A DNA stretch of 44,627 nucleotides from JBCCEV01 sp039030125 (GTDB lineage Bacteria > Pseudomonadota > Gammaproteobacteria > Ga0077536), in assembly GCA_039030125.1 (NCBI GenBank), contig JBCCEV010000010.1, positions 1-44,627 on the forward strand. Direction: 5' to 3'. Numbering within the stretch: the stretch's first letter is position 1; every line of letters begins with the position of its first letter. The position numbers and the translations under genes were made by a program. Shown here in pieces: positions 7,984 through 16,646 of this stretch. The notes under the pieces were generated by a model that made no database searches, had not been told where the DNA came from, and saw nothing but the letters and a program-made list of their open reading frames with translations.

Positions 7984-9462
7984 ATGCAAGCAGAACCGGC
8001 AGAAAGGCGCGAGAGAAAAAATCGCACGGAACGCGGCCTTCTTAAACTTCTGATCGCATTCAGTGGGCGCTCCCCAGCGCTTGATAAAAAACTCAAAGAA
8101 GTCGCGGTATTACTGCGCTCAGGCAAATCAGACGCCGGTTTCTACGACCGCCTGGAAGATTGCATCGATGACGCCGCACGCGAACTCCGCTCTGAGCCCG
8201 GGGGCACTAATGCGGTTCCCGCCGTAGCCCTTCTTGACGCGCTCGACAGAGACTTAAGCGTTAGCGATCTTGCGCACCAAACCGCGGCCAGACTTCGTGC
8301 GACCCTCGCGGCGCGAGCAAACGTTTCAAACTGGCTGGAAGAGGCGAAGCAACTTGGGGCGCAGATCCGTAAAGACATCGAGTCGGGAGACGGCGAACCT
8401 GCAGCTCTGGACGCGACCAAGCATCACTTGCGCTCCGTTATCGATCAAATGCCGATTGATACCGGCGCCAAACAGTCGATCAACGCTGCGGTTTCTAGGG
8501 CCAATGATCTTGACGCGTTAGACGACCCCATTAGTGTCGCCATCGCCAAGCTGCACGAGGCCAAGGATCGCGGCGATCAGGAATATCAAAATCTAGTTCG
8601 CTTTGTTGGCAATACCCGCTCCCGGCTGCAACAAATTGAGACAATCATGAACCGCTCCGGCGAAGTTCACGCAGCCACCAGTGCCGATGTTACGCAGCTC
8701 AGCGAAACGGTCACACTGCATATCTCCGAGCTACGCGAGTCTGTTAGCGATGCAGATGATATTGAATCGATCAAGAACGACCTCAATCACTCCTTAGACC
8801 GGATTGATCAAGGAATCAATGAATTCTCGGTCGCTCAACACTCAAGACAAAGCGAAGCCGCATCGACTATCGAGTCGATGGTGAATAAGTTGCGCTCACT
8901 TGAGAATGTCGCGGAGACGCTGCGCGATGACCTCGAACAAAAACGCCAACTGAGCCTGGTCGACCCACTAACCCGGGTTTTCAACCGCCGCGGCTATGAC
9001 GAAATGGTCCGCAAGCATTATGCGCGCTGGCAAAGACACGGCGGTACCTTGTCCTTGGCGCTTATTGACCTAGACCACTTTAAACTGGTGAACGACAACT
9101 ACGGTCACACGGCAGGTGACCGTGTGCTGAAGACGGTGGCGGAGAAAATCCGCGACGGTATCCGCACGAGCGATGTCTTAGCCCGCTATGGCGGCGAGGA
9201 ATTCGTGCTATTGCTTCCCGAAACCGCCGCGGCAGAAGCGGTTACGCTGGTAGACAAGCTCCGGGAAAACGTCCAATCGTGTACCTTCAAGCATAAAGAT
9301 ACCCCGGTTGAAATCACCTTCTCTGCCGGCATCGCCGCCTTTGGCCCGCAGAGCGATATCGAAAGCGTTTTCGAGCGTGCCGATCGCGCAATGTATGAAG
9401 CAAAACAAAGCGGCCGTAACCAAGTCGTTGTTGGCGATTTCGACAGCGAAACGGCGGTGTAA
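7984..9462 (+). CDS. dgcP: Diguanylate cyclase, DgcP-like
   Basis: Makes cyclic di-GMP from two GTP. The C-terminal GGDEF domain (about 320-485) has the active-site signature GGEEF at 403-407 and an intact product-inhibition site RTSD at 394-397, five residues before it. DPLTRVFNRRGYDE and the DxDHFKxVND metal-binding stretch are canonical. The first 310 or so residues are helical, acidic and partly coiled coil, and match no sensor domain I recognise; there is no membrane helix. The position directly after dsbA is that of Pseudomonas DgcP, a cyclase reported to act at the cell pole through FimV. The symbol rests on this synteny. The protein is shorter (492 aa) than I recall for Pseudomonas. 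Confidence 0.82.
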   Translation: MQAEPAERRERKNRTERGLLKLLIAFSGRSPALDKKLKEVAVLLRSGKSDAGFYDRLEDCIDDAARELRSEPGGTNAVPAVALLDALDRDLSVSDLAHQTAARLRATLAARANVSNWLEEAKQLGAQIRKDIESGDGEPAALDATKHHLRSVIDQMPIDTGAKQSINAAVSRANDLDALDDPISVAIAKLHEAKDRGDQEYQNLVRFVGNTRSRLQQIETIMNRSGEVHAATSADVTQLSETVTLHISELRESVSDADDIESIKNDLNHSLDRIDQGINEFSVAQHSRQSEAASTIESMVNKLRSLENVAETLRDDLEQKRQLSLVDPLTRVFNRRGYDEMVRKHYARWQRHGGTLSLALIDLDHFKLVNDNYGHTAGDRVLKTVAEKIRDGIRTSDVLARYGGEEFVLLLPETAAAEAVTLVDKLRENVQSCTFKHKDTPVEITFSAGIAAFGPQSDIESVFERADRAMYEAKQSGRNQVVVGDFDSETAV

Positions 9463-9500
9463 CTCGCACACCATCGCGCCCCTGTTGTTGCGCTCGCTTT

Positions 9501-9529
9501 TTTTCCCGATCTGCCAATTCCGCTATAAT
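9501..9529 (+). promoter_or_regulatory. Possible promoter for the cytochrome c5 gene
   Basis: A perfect TATAAT at 9524-9529 has TTTTCC at 9501-9506, 17 bases upstream, as a weak -35. The T-rich run 9498-9504 overlaps it and may also help end transcription of the upstream cyclase gene. Confidence 0.4.
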
Positions 9530-9578
9530 AAGCGCGCCTGCTCCTTCAGGCGTGCCTACCCGCAATGAGAAGACAATT

Positions 9579-10463
9579 ATGAACGATATCGAAGACGCTG
9601 CTTTTGTGCGCACATTTTCAATAGTACTGGGCGGCCTTGTGGTAATTGGTGTCCTTGCGTTCGTCATTGCCAAAATAGTTAGCGCCGGATTCCTAGAAAC
9701 ACAGAACTACGATGAGGCTAAATCAGAGCGAATTCAGCAGGTGGGTCAAGTAAACATTGGAGATGTCGCTGTTGTTGTCGGCGGCGGCGATGACGTCGTG
9801 GGCGCTGCCTCGGACGCCACGGCCGATGCCGATCTCCCACCCGGGGCACGGGTTTACGGCGCGCTGTGTTTTTCCTGTCACGATCAAGGGATCGCTGGCG
9901 CGCCAAAGATTGGCGATCTGACCGCTTGGGCGGGACGCACTGATAAGGGGCGTGAAGCCCTAGTCGCTAACGCGATCAATGGTTATCAGGGTGAGCTCGG
10001 CATCATGCCGGCCAGGGGCGGCAATCCAAAGCTAACGGATGACGAAGTCTCGGCCGCCGTCGATTTCATGTTGGAGAAGCTCTCAGGCGACGCGCCTTCT
10101 GCCAGCGCCCCTATCGCGAAAGAACCGGTCGCCTCCGAACCGGTCGCCTCCGAACCAGCCGCCGACGAAATTGCCGCAGCGCCTGAACCCATCGCCCAAG
10201 CATCAAATTCCGAGGCCGGCAAAAATGTCTACGATATGGCCTGTACCATCTGTCACGCCCACGGCGTCGCGGGCGCACCGAAGTTTGGCGATGCAGGCGC
10301 ATGGTCACCCCGCATCGCGCAAGGGATAGATACCCTTTATCAACATTCTCTAAAGGGTTTCATGGGATCCAATGGCATGATGCCGCCTAAAGGTGGTCGC
10401 CCCGATCTTTCAGACGACGACGTGCGAGCCGCTGTCGACTACATGACGGCCAGCGTCCAGTAA
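9579..10463 (+). CDS. Membrane-anchored dihaem cytochrome c5
   Basis: A 294-residue protein with an N-terminal membrane anchor (about 10-31) followed by two cytochrome c5-type domains. Haem sites are CFSCH (97-101) and CTICH (222-226), each followed by the c5 pattern GxAGAPK(I/F)GD and a GxxGxMPxxGG(N/R)P(K/D)L(S/T)DD(E/D)V stretch that holds the axial methionine. A proline/alanine/glutamate linker with a short repeat joins the domains. The ATG at 9579 is preferred to the upstream GTG (9552) because GAGAAG lies just before it and the anchor then starts near the N-terminus. It is probably an electron donor to a terminal oxidase. It ends convergent with uvrD. Confidence 0.9.
   Translation: MNDIEDAAFVRTFSIVLGGLVVIGVLAFVIAKIVSAGFLETQNYDEAKSERIQQVGQVNIGDVAVVVGGGDDVVGAASDATADADLPPGARVYGALCFSCHDQGIAGAPKIGDLTAWAGRTDKGREALVANAINGYQGELGIMPARGGNPKLTDDEVSAAVDFMLEKLSGDAPSASAPIAKEPVASEPVASEPAADEIAAAPEPIAQASNSEAGKNVYDMACTICHAHGVAGAPKFGDAGAWSPRIAQGIDTLYQHSLKGFMGSNGMMPPKGGRPDLSDDDVRAAVDYMTASVQ
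10122..10156 (+). repeat. 15-bp tandem repeat in the cytochrome c5 linker
   Basis: The unit GAACCGGTCGCCTCC occurs twice exactly (10122-10136, 10137-10151), with a partial third copy beginning GAACCA. It encodes the EPVAS EPVAS EPAA part of the flexible interdomain linker and is in frame, so slippage would only change linker length. Confidence 0.8.
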
Positions 10464-10473
10464 GCTCTTGCGC

Positions 10474-10491
10474 CCGCATCAATCGATGCGG
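10474..10491. terminator. Hairpin between convergent cytochrome c5 and uvrD
   Basis: CCGCATC (10474-10480) and GATGCGG (10485-10491) form a perfect 7-bp stem with a 4-nt loop in the 41-bp gap between the two stop codons. There is no T-run on either side, so it may end transcription weakly in both directions or protect the 3' ends. Confidence 0.42.
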
Positions 10492-10504
10492 TGGTCAGCC
10501 CCAC

Positions 10505-12655
10505 TTAAACCGTTTCTAAACCCGCGTAGGCAAGTACCAACCATTTCATTCCTTCGGCTTCGAAATTAACCTGCACACGTAGATTTTCGCCGTGTCCCTC
10601 GAAGCGCAGAATCACGCCCTCACCAAAGATGTTGTGGCAGACCCGTTGCCCTAGTTCGAGGTCAGATTCGTCCGACGATGATTCCTGGCCCAGAGCATAA
10701 GGTTGCGCGCCGCTCCCGGTCACCCGAACTTCGACAACATTTTCTTTCGGTAACTCGCGCAGGAACCTGGAGGGTTGCGGGTAGTGCTCGGCGCCGTGTA
10801 GGCGACGCGACTCAGCGTGGGAAATGGTTAGCTGCTGCTTAGCGCGGGTGATGCCCACGTAGCAAAGCCGCCGTTCTTCTTCGAGTTGATCAGGATCATT
10901 CGACGAGCGCTGATGTGGAAATAGGCCTTCTTCTAGACCAATGATGAACACGCGCGGAAATTCGAGACCCTTCGCAGAGTGCAGCGTCATCAATTGAACC
11001 GAGTCTTCGTATTCTTGCGCTTGACCTTCACCAGCTTCGAGCGCCGCGTTAGTCAAAAACGCTGCCAATCGCGGTAACTCGTCGTCGAGCTCCACGGTTT
11101 CGAAATCGCGCGCAGCACTTACCAGTTCCTTGAGATTTTCAATGCGGTCAAGACCTCTTTCTCCTTTCTCCTTCGCGTAATGCTCGGTCAGGCTACTCTG
11201 CTCGATCACAGATTCCAGCAACTCAGGAAGCGGGGCATCCTCGACACCCAAACTCATACGATCGATGAGATCCATAAAACGCTGCAGTGCTCCAAGCGCC
11301 CGCGATGAAAGTTCTTTGTGATCAACAATTCGCCGCGCTGCTTCCCACAGGGTCAGTTGTTCCAATCGTGCTGTCGCGCGCACTGCATCAATACTGCGCT
11401 GACCGATCCCGCGGGTGGGAACATTAACGATCCGCTCGAACGCCGAATCGTCACCACGATAGGCTGCCAAGCGCAGATAGGCTAACGCATCTTTCACTTC
11501 AGCGCGTTCATAGAACCTGAAACCACCATGGACTCGATACGGTAGTTGTTGCTGGCGCAAGGCGTCTTCCAGCACCCGCGACTGCGCACTCACTCGATAG
11601 AGAATAGCGACCTCTGCCAAGTTCCCGCCCTGCTGATGCCAGTCGAGCACCCGGTCAACGCAGAAGCGTGCCTCGTCAAGGTCGTTATAAGCGGCATAAA
11701 TAGAAACTGGGTCCCCGCGTTCGCCATCGGTCCACAGCTCCTTGCCAAGGCGCGACGGATTGTGAGCGATCAAAGCGTTGGCGCAGGCCAAAATATTGCT
11801 GGTTGACCGATAGTTCTGTTCCAAGCGAATAAGTTCGCTGTCGGCGTAATCGTTCTGGAAGTGCTGCATGTTAGCTACAGTTGCGCCGCGCCAACTGTAG
11901 ATTGACTGATCATCGTCGCCAACCAAAAAGAAGTTACCTTGCGCGCCCACCAGGTTTCGCAGCCATGCGTATTGAATTGCGTTGGTGTCTTGAAATTCAT
12001 CGACCAGCACATGAAGAAAGCGATTTTGATAGTGAGCGAGAATGCCGGGGTGTTCGAGCCACAGTTCGTGCGCACTAAGCAAGAGTTCTGCAAAATCGAC
12101 CAGCCCAGCGCGCGAGCATGCGTCCTCATAGGCTTTATAGATCTCGGTGAGAGTCGTCATTGAAGCATCGCCACCAGGATCGATATGCCTCGCGCGCAAA
12201 CCCTCGTCCTTGCGCGCGTTGATGAACCACTGTGCGTGTTTCGCAGGCCACTCGCTATCGTCCAAATTAAGCCCGCGTATCACCCGTCTGAGCAATCGCA
12301 GCTGATCTTCAGAATCGATGATCTGAAAGTTCTGGGGTAGCCCCGCCTCGCGCCAGTGTGCACGTAATAAACGATGCGCGATGTTGTGAAACGTCCCCAC
12401 CCACATGCCGCTCACCGGATGCTCAAGAAGCGACTCTATGCGGGCCCGCATCTCATGGGCGGCTTTATTGGTAAAAGTAACGGCTAAAACACCGTGGGGA
12501 GAGGCTAAGCCGGTCGCTATGCACCACGCTATTCGATGCACCAAAACACGTGTTTTACCGCTTCCGGCGCCGGCCAGAACCAATAATTGCGAGGCAGATG
12601 AGGACACCGCCGTGCGTTGCGCATCGTTGAGAGGAGAAACAATCCGATCGTGCAT
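10505..12655 (-). CDS. uvrD: DNA helicase II (UvrD)
   Basis: Superfamily 1 3'-5' helicase of nucleotide-excision and mismatch repair. The 716 residues have the Q-motif SPLNDAQRTAV, Walker A GAGSGKT (29-35), VTFTNKAAHEM, the DEFQDTN Walker B box, GDDDQSIYSWRGA, the QNYRS motif, and the TLHSAKGLEFPRVF and VGITRAKQQL motifs of the second core domain. The C-terminal tail ends with the RVCHNIFGEGVILRFEG region typical of UvrD. A GTG 39 bp further upstream is in frame, but the ATG at 12655 starts MHDRIVSPLND, aligning with the family. It is divergent from pmbA (96-bp gap). Confidence 0.95.
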   Translation of the reverse strand: MHDRIVSPLNDAQRTAVSSSASQLLVLAGAGSGKTRVLVHRIAWCIATGLASPHGVLAVTFTNKAAHEMRARIESLLEHPVSGMWVGTFHNIAHRLLRAHWREAGLPQNFQIIDSEDQLRLLRRVIRGLNLDDSEWPAKHAQWFINARKDEGLRARHIDPGGDASMTTLTEIYKAYEDACSRAGLVDFAELLLSAHELWLEHPGILAHYQNRFLHVLVDEFQDTNAIQYAWLRNLVGAQGNFFLVGDDDQSIYSWRGATVANMQHFQNDYADSELIRLEQNYRSTSNILACANALIAHNPSRLGKELWTDGERGDPVSIYAAYNDLDEARFCVDRVLDWHQQGGNLAEVAILYRVSAQSRVLEDALRQQQLPYRVHGGFRFYERAEVKDALAYLRLAAYRGDDSAFERIVNVPTRGIGQRSIDAVRATARLEQLTLWEAARRIVDHKELSSRALGALQRFMDLIDRMSLGVEDAPLPELLESVIEQSSLTEHYAKEKGERGLDRIENLKELVSAARDFETVELDDELPRLAAFLTNAALEAGEGQAQEYEDSVQLMTLHSAKGLEFPRVFIIGLEEGLFPHQRSSNDPDQLEEERRLCYVGITRAKQQLTISHAESRRLHGAEHYPQPSRFLRELPKENVVEVRVTGSGAQPYALGQESSSDESDLELGQRVCHNIFGEGVILRFEGHGENLRVQVNFEAEGMKWLVLAYAGLETV

Positions 12656-12751
12656 CGTGCGCCGTATTTTAACTTGGCCGGAGTCGAGGTTCACGGACGG
12701 ACACTGCTGGGCCCTGGTGGTTTACAATCTGCACAAAGTCAAACACACCCT

Positions 12752-14083
12752 ATGACCGTCGCCTACGAAGATCCTGATCACGCCAAACAACTCGTTGTTG
12801 ATGCAGTTGGCCGGGCGCTCGGGGTGGGCGCCTCGCAAGCGGAGGCGAATTTGGGCAGCGGCGAGGGGCTGTCCGTAACGGTCCGCGACGGCTCGACCGA
12901 TTTGCTGGAGTACCAGCGCGACAAAAGTCTCGCAATCACGGTTTACTTGGGACAATCGAAAGGCTCGGCCACCACGTCCGATTTATCTGCCGCGGCGCTC
13001 GATGAAACCGTCGACGCGGCCCATCGGATTGCGAAACTCGCCGAGCCCGATCCGTATGCCGGTTTAGCCGAGGAAGCATCGCTGGCTGGCGAGGTACTCG
13101 ATCTCGAACTCGATCACCCCTGGGCGATCACGGGCGAGGAAGCCGTCGAGCTGGCCACACGTTGCGAAAATGCCGCGCGCGATTTGGACGGCATCAAACA
13201 AGGCGACGGCACCAGTGTTAACCACTACCGGGGAACACATGCGTACGCAAACTCTAATGGCTTCGCGGGGGCTTATCGCGGCACCCAACATTCTCTTGCC
13301 TGCTTGATGATTGCTGAGTCGACCAACGGCATGCAGAAGGGTTACTGGTACACAAGTGCCAGGAAACCCGGCGATCTCGAGGTCGCCGAGGAAGTTGGGC
13401 GCACCGCGGCGGAACGGACAATCGCCCGGCTCGATGCGGTAAAACTAAAAACTGGCAAGCTGCCGGTGCTCTACGAAGCGCCGGTGGCGCGCAGTTTAGT
13501 CGGTCACCTTGTCAGTGCCATCTCGGGAGGTGCCCAGTACCGCAAGGCCAGCTTTTTGCTCGACGCACTGGGGGAGAAAGTTTTTCCCGCCAGCTTTGAT
13601 CTCATTGAACAACCGCACCTCCCTGCGGCTCTCGGCAGCGCGCCATTTGATAATGACGGCGTCGCAACGAGAAACAAGACAGTTATCGACCAAGGCATGC
13701 TGTCAACCTATCTGCTGGGTGTCTACGCCGCGCGGCGTCTAAATCGCGAAACGACTGGCAATGCCGGCGGGCCACGAAATCTGATCGTGGCGCCGGGCCG
13801 CTACCACAGTCAGGATTTGATTCAGCAACTCAATGAAGGCCTATTGGTAACCGATCTTATGGGCTTTGGAGTCAACGGCGTCACCGGCGATTATTCACGG
13901 GGCGTTAGCGGTTTTTATATAGAGAACGGCGAGATTCAGTATCCGGTTGAGGAAATCACGATCGCTGGCAATCTCAAGGAAATGTTTCTAAATATCGAAG
14001 CAGTCAGCTCCGATATTGATGTCCGCGGTAACGTTCACACCGGTGCGATACTGATTGGAGAAATGGCTATCGCTGGCGAGTGA
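12752..14083 (+). CDS. pmbA: PmbA/TldE, metalloprotease complex subunit
   Basis: Partner of TldD in the TldD/TldE heterodimeric protease that degrades unfolded peptides and matures microcin and CcdA-type substrates. The 443 residues are close to the 450 of E. coli PmbA. Typical stretches are SVTVRDGSTDLLEYQRDKS, YLLGVYAARRLNRETTGNAGG, and GFGVNGVTGDYSRGVSGFYIENG near the C-terminus. PmbA itself lacks the HExxH metal site carried by TldD, and none is seen here. The reading frame is open 45 codons further upstream into uvrD; the ATG at 12752 gives the normal length. There is no clear ribosome site. It ends 9 bp from the sthA stop. Confidence 0.92.
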   Translation: MTVAYEDPDHAKQLVVDAVGRALGVGASQAEANLGSGEGLSVTVRDGSTDLLEYQRDKSLAITVYLGQSKGSATTSDLSAAALDETVDAAHRIAKLAEPDPYAGLAEEASLAGEVLDLELDHPWAITGEEAVELATRCENAARDLDGIKQGDGTSVNHYRGTHAYANSNGFAGAYRGTQHSLACLMIAESTNGMQKGYWYTSARKPGDLEVAEEVGRTAAERTIARLDAVKLKTGKLPVLYEAPVARSLVGHLVSAISGGAQYRKASFLLDALGEKVFPASFDLIEQPHLPAALGSAPFDNDGVATRNKTVIDQGMLSTYLLGVYAARRLNRETTGNAGGPRNLIVAPGRYHSQDLIQQLNEGLLVTDLMGFGVNGVTGDYSRGVSGFYIENGEIQYPVEEITIAGNLKEMFLNIEAVSSDIDVRGNVHTGAILIGEMAIAGE

Positions 14084-14092
14084 CGCGCGATC

Positions 14093-15493
14093 CTAGAGCT
14101 TATTCCAGGCGTCCAGGGCCGCGACTTTATAAGTCTCTGCGAGCGTTGGGTAATTAAATACGGCGTCAACGAAAAAATCGAGGCTGCCATTGTGTGCAAG
14201 CACCGCTTGCCCAATGTGAACCAGCTCAGTTGCCCCTTCGCCAACGATGTGCACGCCTAATACTCGTCGATCGTGTAAATGAACCAAGAGTTTTAAAAGT
14301 CCCTCTCTCAAGCCCAAGATCTGTCCTCGGGAAGTCTCTCGGAAGCGGGCGGTCCCGGTCTCGTAGGGAATGTTAGCCGCGCGCAGCTCCTCTTCGGTTT
14401 GGCCAACCACGCTCATTTCCGGAACCGCATAGATGCCAAACGGGAAGACCTTACCGACCGCCATGGTCGTGTTGTGCCCGAACGCGCGGGCGGAAGCGTA
14501 GCGCCCTTGTTCCATCGAAGTTGAGGCCAGTGCTGGAAACCCAACCACATCTCCTACTGCGAAAATGTGCGGAATGACGGTGCGAAATTCCTCGTCTACT
14601 TTTAATCGCCCGCGCGAATCCGCCTCAAGGCCGGCGTTCTCGAGCTTTAGATCAGCGGTGTTGCCCTGACGCCCGGCGGCAAAGAGCGCCATATTGGCGC
14701 GCACGCGTTTTCCGCTTTCCAAGTGCACAATGAGATTCTGTTCATCAACTGTTTCGACTGACTTAACCGTCTCGCCGAGCCTCAGTTTAACCCCGCGATC
14801 ACGCAGATGGTGGCTAAACTCATCGACGATTTCGCGATCGAGGAAATCTAAAATATCATCGCGACCATCGACGATGGTGACGTCTATATCGAGTGCGGAA
14901 AGGATCGACGCGTATTCCACGCCGATAACGCCTGCACCGACCACCACCAACGTGCGCGGTAGATCGGTTATTGCCAAAATGCTGTCGCTATCAACAACAT
15001 TCGGCGCGTCAAAGGACACGTTCGGCGGATGCGCTGGACTAGACCCCGTCGCGACGATGATGTTGTCGCCTTCGATCTGTCGTTGCTCGCCTTCATCAAG
15101 ATCAACAATCAGGGTGTTCGCGTTTTCAAAACTCGCACTTCCAGCCAACGTCTCGACGAAGTTGCGGTGCAGCTTGTGCATCAAGACTTCCACTTCATGA
15201 CGGATGGTGATGTCTAAACGCTGCATGAGATCCGCCGCTGTGATCCGTTGCTTGACGCGATAGCTGCGACCGTAAAACCCGCGCTGACGCCAACCCGAGA
15301 GATAGAGCACTGCCTCGCGCAGCGTTTTGCTTGGGATCGTTCCGGTATGTACGCAGGCACCACCGATCTGGAAGGACTGCTCCACCAGAGCCACCTTTTT
15401 CCCAAGTTTTGCGGCTTGGATTGCCGCCCGCTGGCCAGCGGGACCGCTACCAATAACGATCAAGTCGAAATGACTGGACGATTTATTAACCAT
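14093..15493 (-). CDS. sthA: Soluble pyridine nucleotide transhydrogenase
   Basis: FAD enzyme that passes hydride between NADPH and NAD+ in the cytosol. The 466 residues show the FAD site GSGPAGQRAA (about 16-25), the NAD(P) site VVGAGVIGVEYA, the second FAD motif HIFAVGDVVGFP and a C-terminal dimerisation domain. In the active-site helix, GGACVHTGTIPSKTLRE has one cysteine where lipoamide dehydrogenase and glutathione reductase have a CxxxxC pair. The second cysteine is threonine, which is the hallmark of the transhydrogenase. The TLREAVLYLSG continuation resembles the mycobacterial/deltaproteobacterial form more than E. coli SthA (KALRH). GAGAG lies upstream of the ATG. Confidence 0.92.
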   Translation of the reverse strand: MVNKSSSHFDLIVIGSGPAGQRAAIQAAKLGKKVALVEQSFQIGGACVHTGTIPSKTLREAVLYLSGWRQRGFYGRSYRVKQRITAADLMQRLDITIRHEVEVLMHKLHRNFVETLAGSASFENANTLIVDLDEGEQRQIEGDNIIVATGSSPAHPPNVSFDAPNVVDSDSILAITDLPRTLVVVGAGVIGVEYASILSALDIDVTIVDGRDDILDFLDREIVDEFSHHLRDRGVKLRLGETVKSVETVDEQNLIVHLESGKRVRANMALFAAGRQGNTADLKLENAGLEADSRGRLKVDEEFRTVIPHIFAVGDVVGFPALASTSMEQGRYASARAFGHNTTMAVGKVFPFGIYAVPEMSVVGQTEEELRAANIPYETGTARFRETSRGQILGLREGLLKLLVHLHDRRVLGVHIVGEGATELVHIGQAVLAHNGSLDFFVDAVFNYPTLAETYKVAALDAWNKL

Positions 15494-15633
15494 TAAGCGT
15501 CTCTCGCTGGCCAGGGCAGGAGTTCAATTTATCGGTAGAACTTCCGATACCCAAAGGGTGGCTCGATTAATTGTTAGTGTGAGTTAGTCGTAGTTTACGC
15601 ACATTTGCTCACCCAAGGCGATGTCACCGGTTT

Positions 15634-15654
15634 CGCGAACATGCTAAGTTCGCG
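15634..15654. promoter_or_regulatory. Inverted repeat upstream of the moxR operon
   Basis: CGCGAAC (15634-15640) and GTTCGCG (15648-15654) are perfect 7-bp arms around a 7-nt spacer, 27 bp before the moxR start in the 187-bp gap divergent from sthA. This could be an operator for a dimeric regulator or a leader hairpin. The rest of the gap (15494-15633) holds no gene and no convincing -35/-10 pair. Confidence 0.35.
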
Positions 15655-15680
15655 GGCGATAAGAGCGGAACTTTGTGCCG

Positions 15681-16646
15681 ATGGATTCAACGAACGTCAC
15701 ACCTTTATCTAAAGACCCCAACCAACGATTCGCCCAAACGATTGAGCGCGTCATTGACCGCGGCGGTTCCATTATCGTTGGAAAGAATCACGAACTTAAG
15801 CTGGCTTTCACTTGCCTCATTGCCCGCGGACATTTACTCATTGAAGATTTGCCTGGTGTCGGTAAAACCACCCTCGCACAGGTGCTGGCCAAACTTTTTG
15901 ATCTCGACTTCAATCGCGTCCAATTCACCTCCGATATGCTGCCAGCCGACATTCTGGGGGTGGAAATCTACAACCGAGATACCGGTAGCTTTAGCTTTCA
16001 TCCAGGGCCGGTGTTCGCCAATGTGGTGCTCGCCGATGAAGTCAATCGTGCAACGCCGCGCTCGCAAAGCGCTTTGTTGGAGGCCATGGAAGAGCGGCAG
16101 GTCACCATCGACAATACGACGCACCGGTTACCCGAGCCGTTTTTTGTAATCGCCACGCAAAATCCGACCGAACAAGTGGGCACCTTCCCACTCCCCGAGT
16201 CTCAGCTTGACCGCTTCTTAATGCGGATCTCCTTGGGCTATCCCGGCCGTGAGGCGGAGCGCGATCTGTTGCAAGGCGTCGATCGGCGAAAGTTACTAGG
16301 CGAATTACAACCCGTTGTTGACCGCACGACCCTGCTGGCCTTGCAAGCTGAGGTCGATAACGTTCACGCTAGCGACGCGCTCGTTGCCTACGTTCAGGAT
16401 CTCATTGACCGCACGCGCCAATCAGGTGATTTCGTGACCGGCCTCTCACCACGCTCAGGATTGGCGCTGGTGCGCGCCGCGAAAGCTTGGGCCCTGATCG
16501 ATGGGCGCCGACATGTGCTCCCTGATGATGTCCAAGAAATTCTGCCTAGCGTGGCCGCTCATCGCCTGCTGCCGAGCGACCAAAAACACGCAAGCGATCC
16601 CTATTTCTTACGGGACACGCTGATCCGCGCCGTACCCATACCTTGA
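15681..16646 (+). CDS. MoxR-family AAA+ ATPase
   Basis: AAA+ chaperone-type ATPase of the MoxR/RavA clade, usually acting with DUF58 or von Willebrand A proteins. The 321 residues have Walker A LPGVGKTT (about 57-64), Walker B VVLADEVNRA with Asp119/Glu120, sensor 1 FVIATQNPTEQ and the RFLMRI arginine-finger region, then a lid domain. A GTG two codons upstream (15675) is an alternative start; AGAGCGGA lies just before both. It heads an operon with DUF58 and transglutaminase genes, the arrangement found around Pseudomonas tgpA. Confidence 0.93.
   Translation: MDSTNVTPLSKDPNQRFAQTIERVIDRGGSIIVGKNHELKLAFTCLIARGHLLIEDLPGVGKTTLAQVLAKLFDLDFNRVQFTSDMLPADILGVEIYNRDTGSFSFHPGPVFANVVLADEVNRATPRSQSALLEAMEERQVTIDNTTHRLPEPFFVIATQNPTEQVGTFPLPESQLDRFLMRISLGYPGREAERDLLQGVDRRKLLGELQPVVDRTTLLALQAEVDNVHASDALVAYVQDLIDRTRQSGDFVTGLSPRSGLALVRAAKAWALIDGRRHVLPDDVQEILPSVAAHRLLPSDQKHASDPYFLRDTLIRAVPIP

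Noticed and set aside
14694..15200. Plus-strand open frame of 168 codons
   Set aside because: Antisense to sthA; composition is Ser/Arg/Thr-rich low complexity, typical of a shadow frame.
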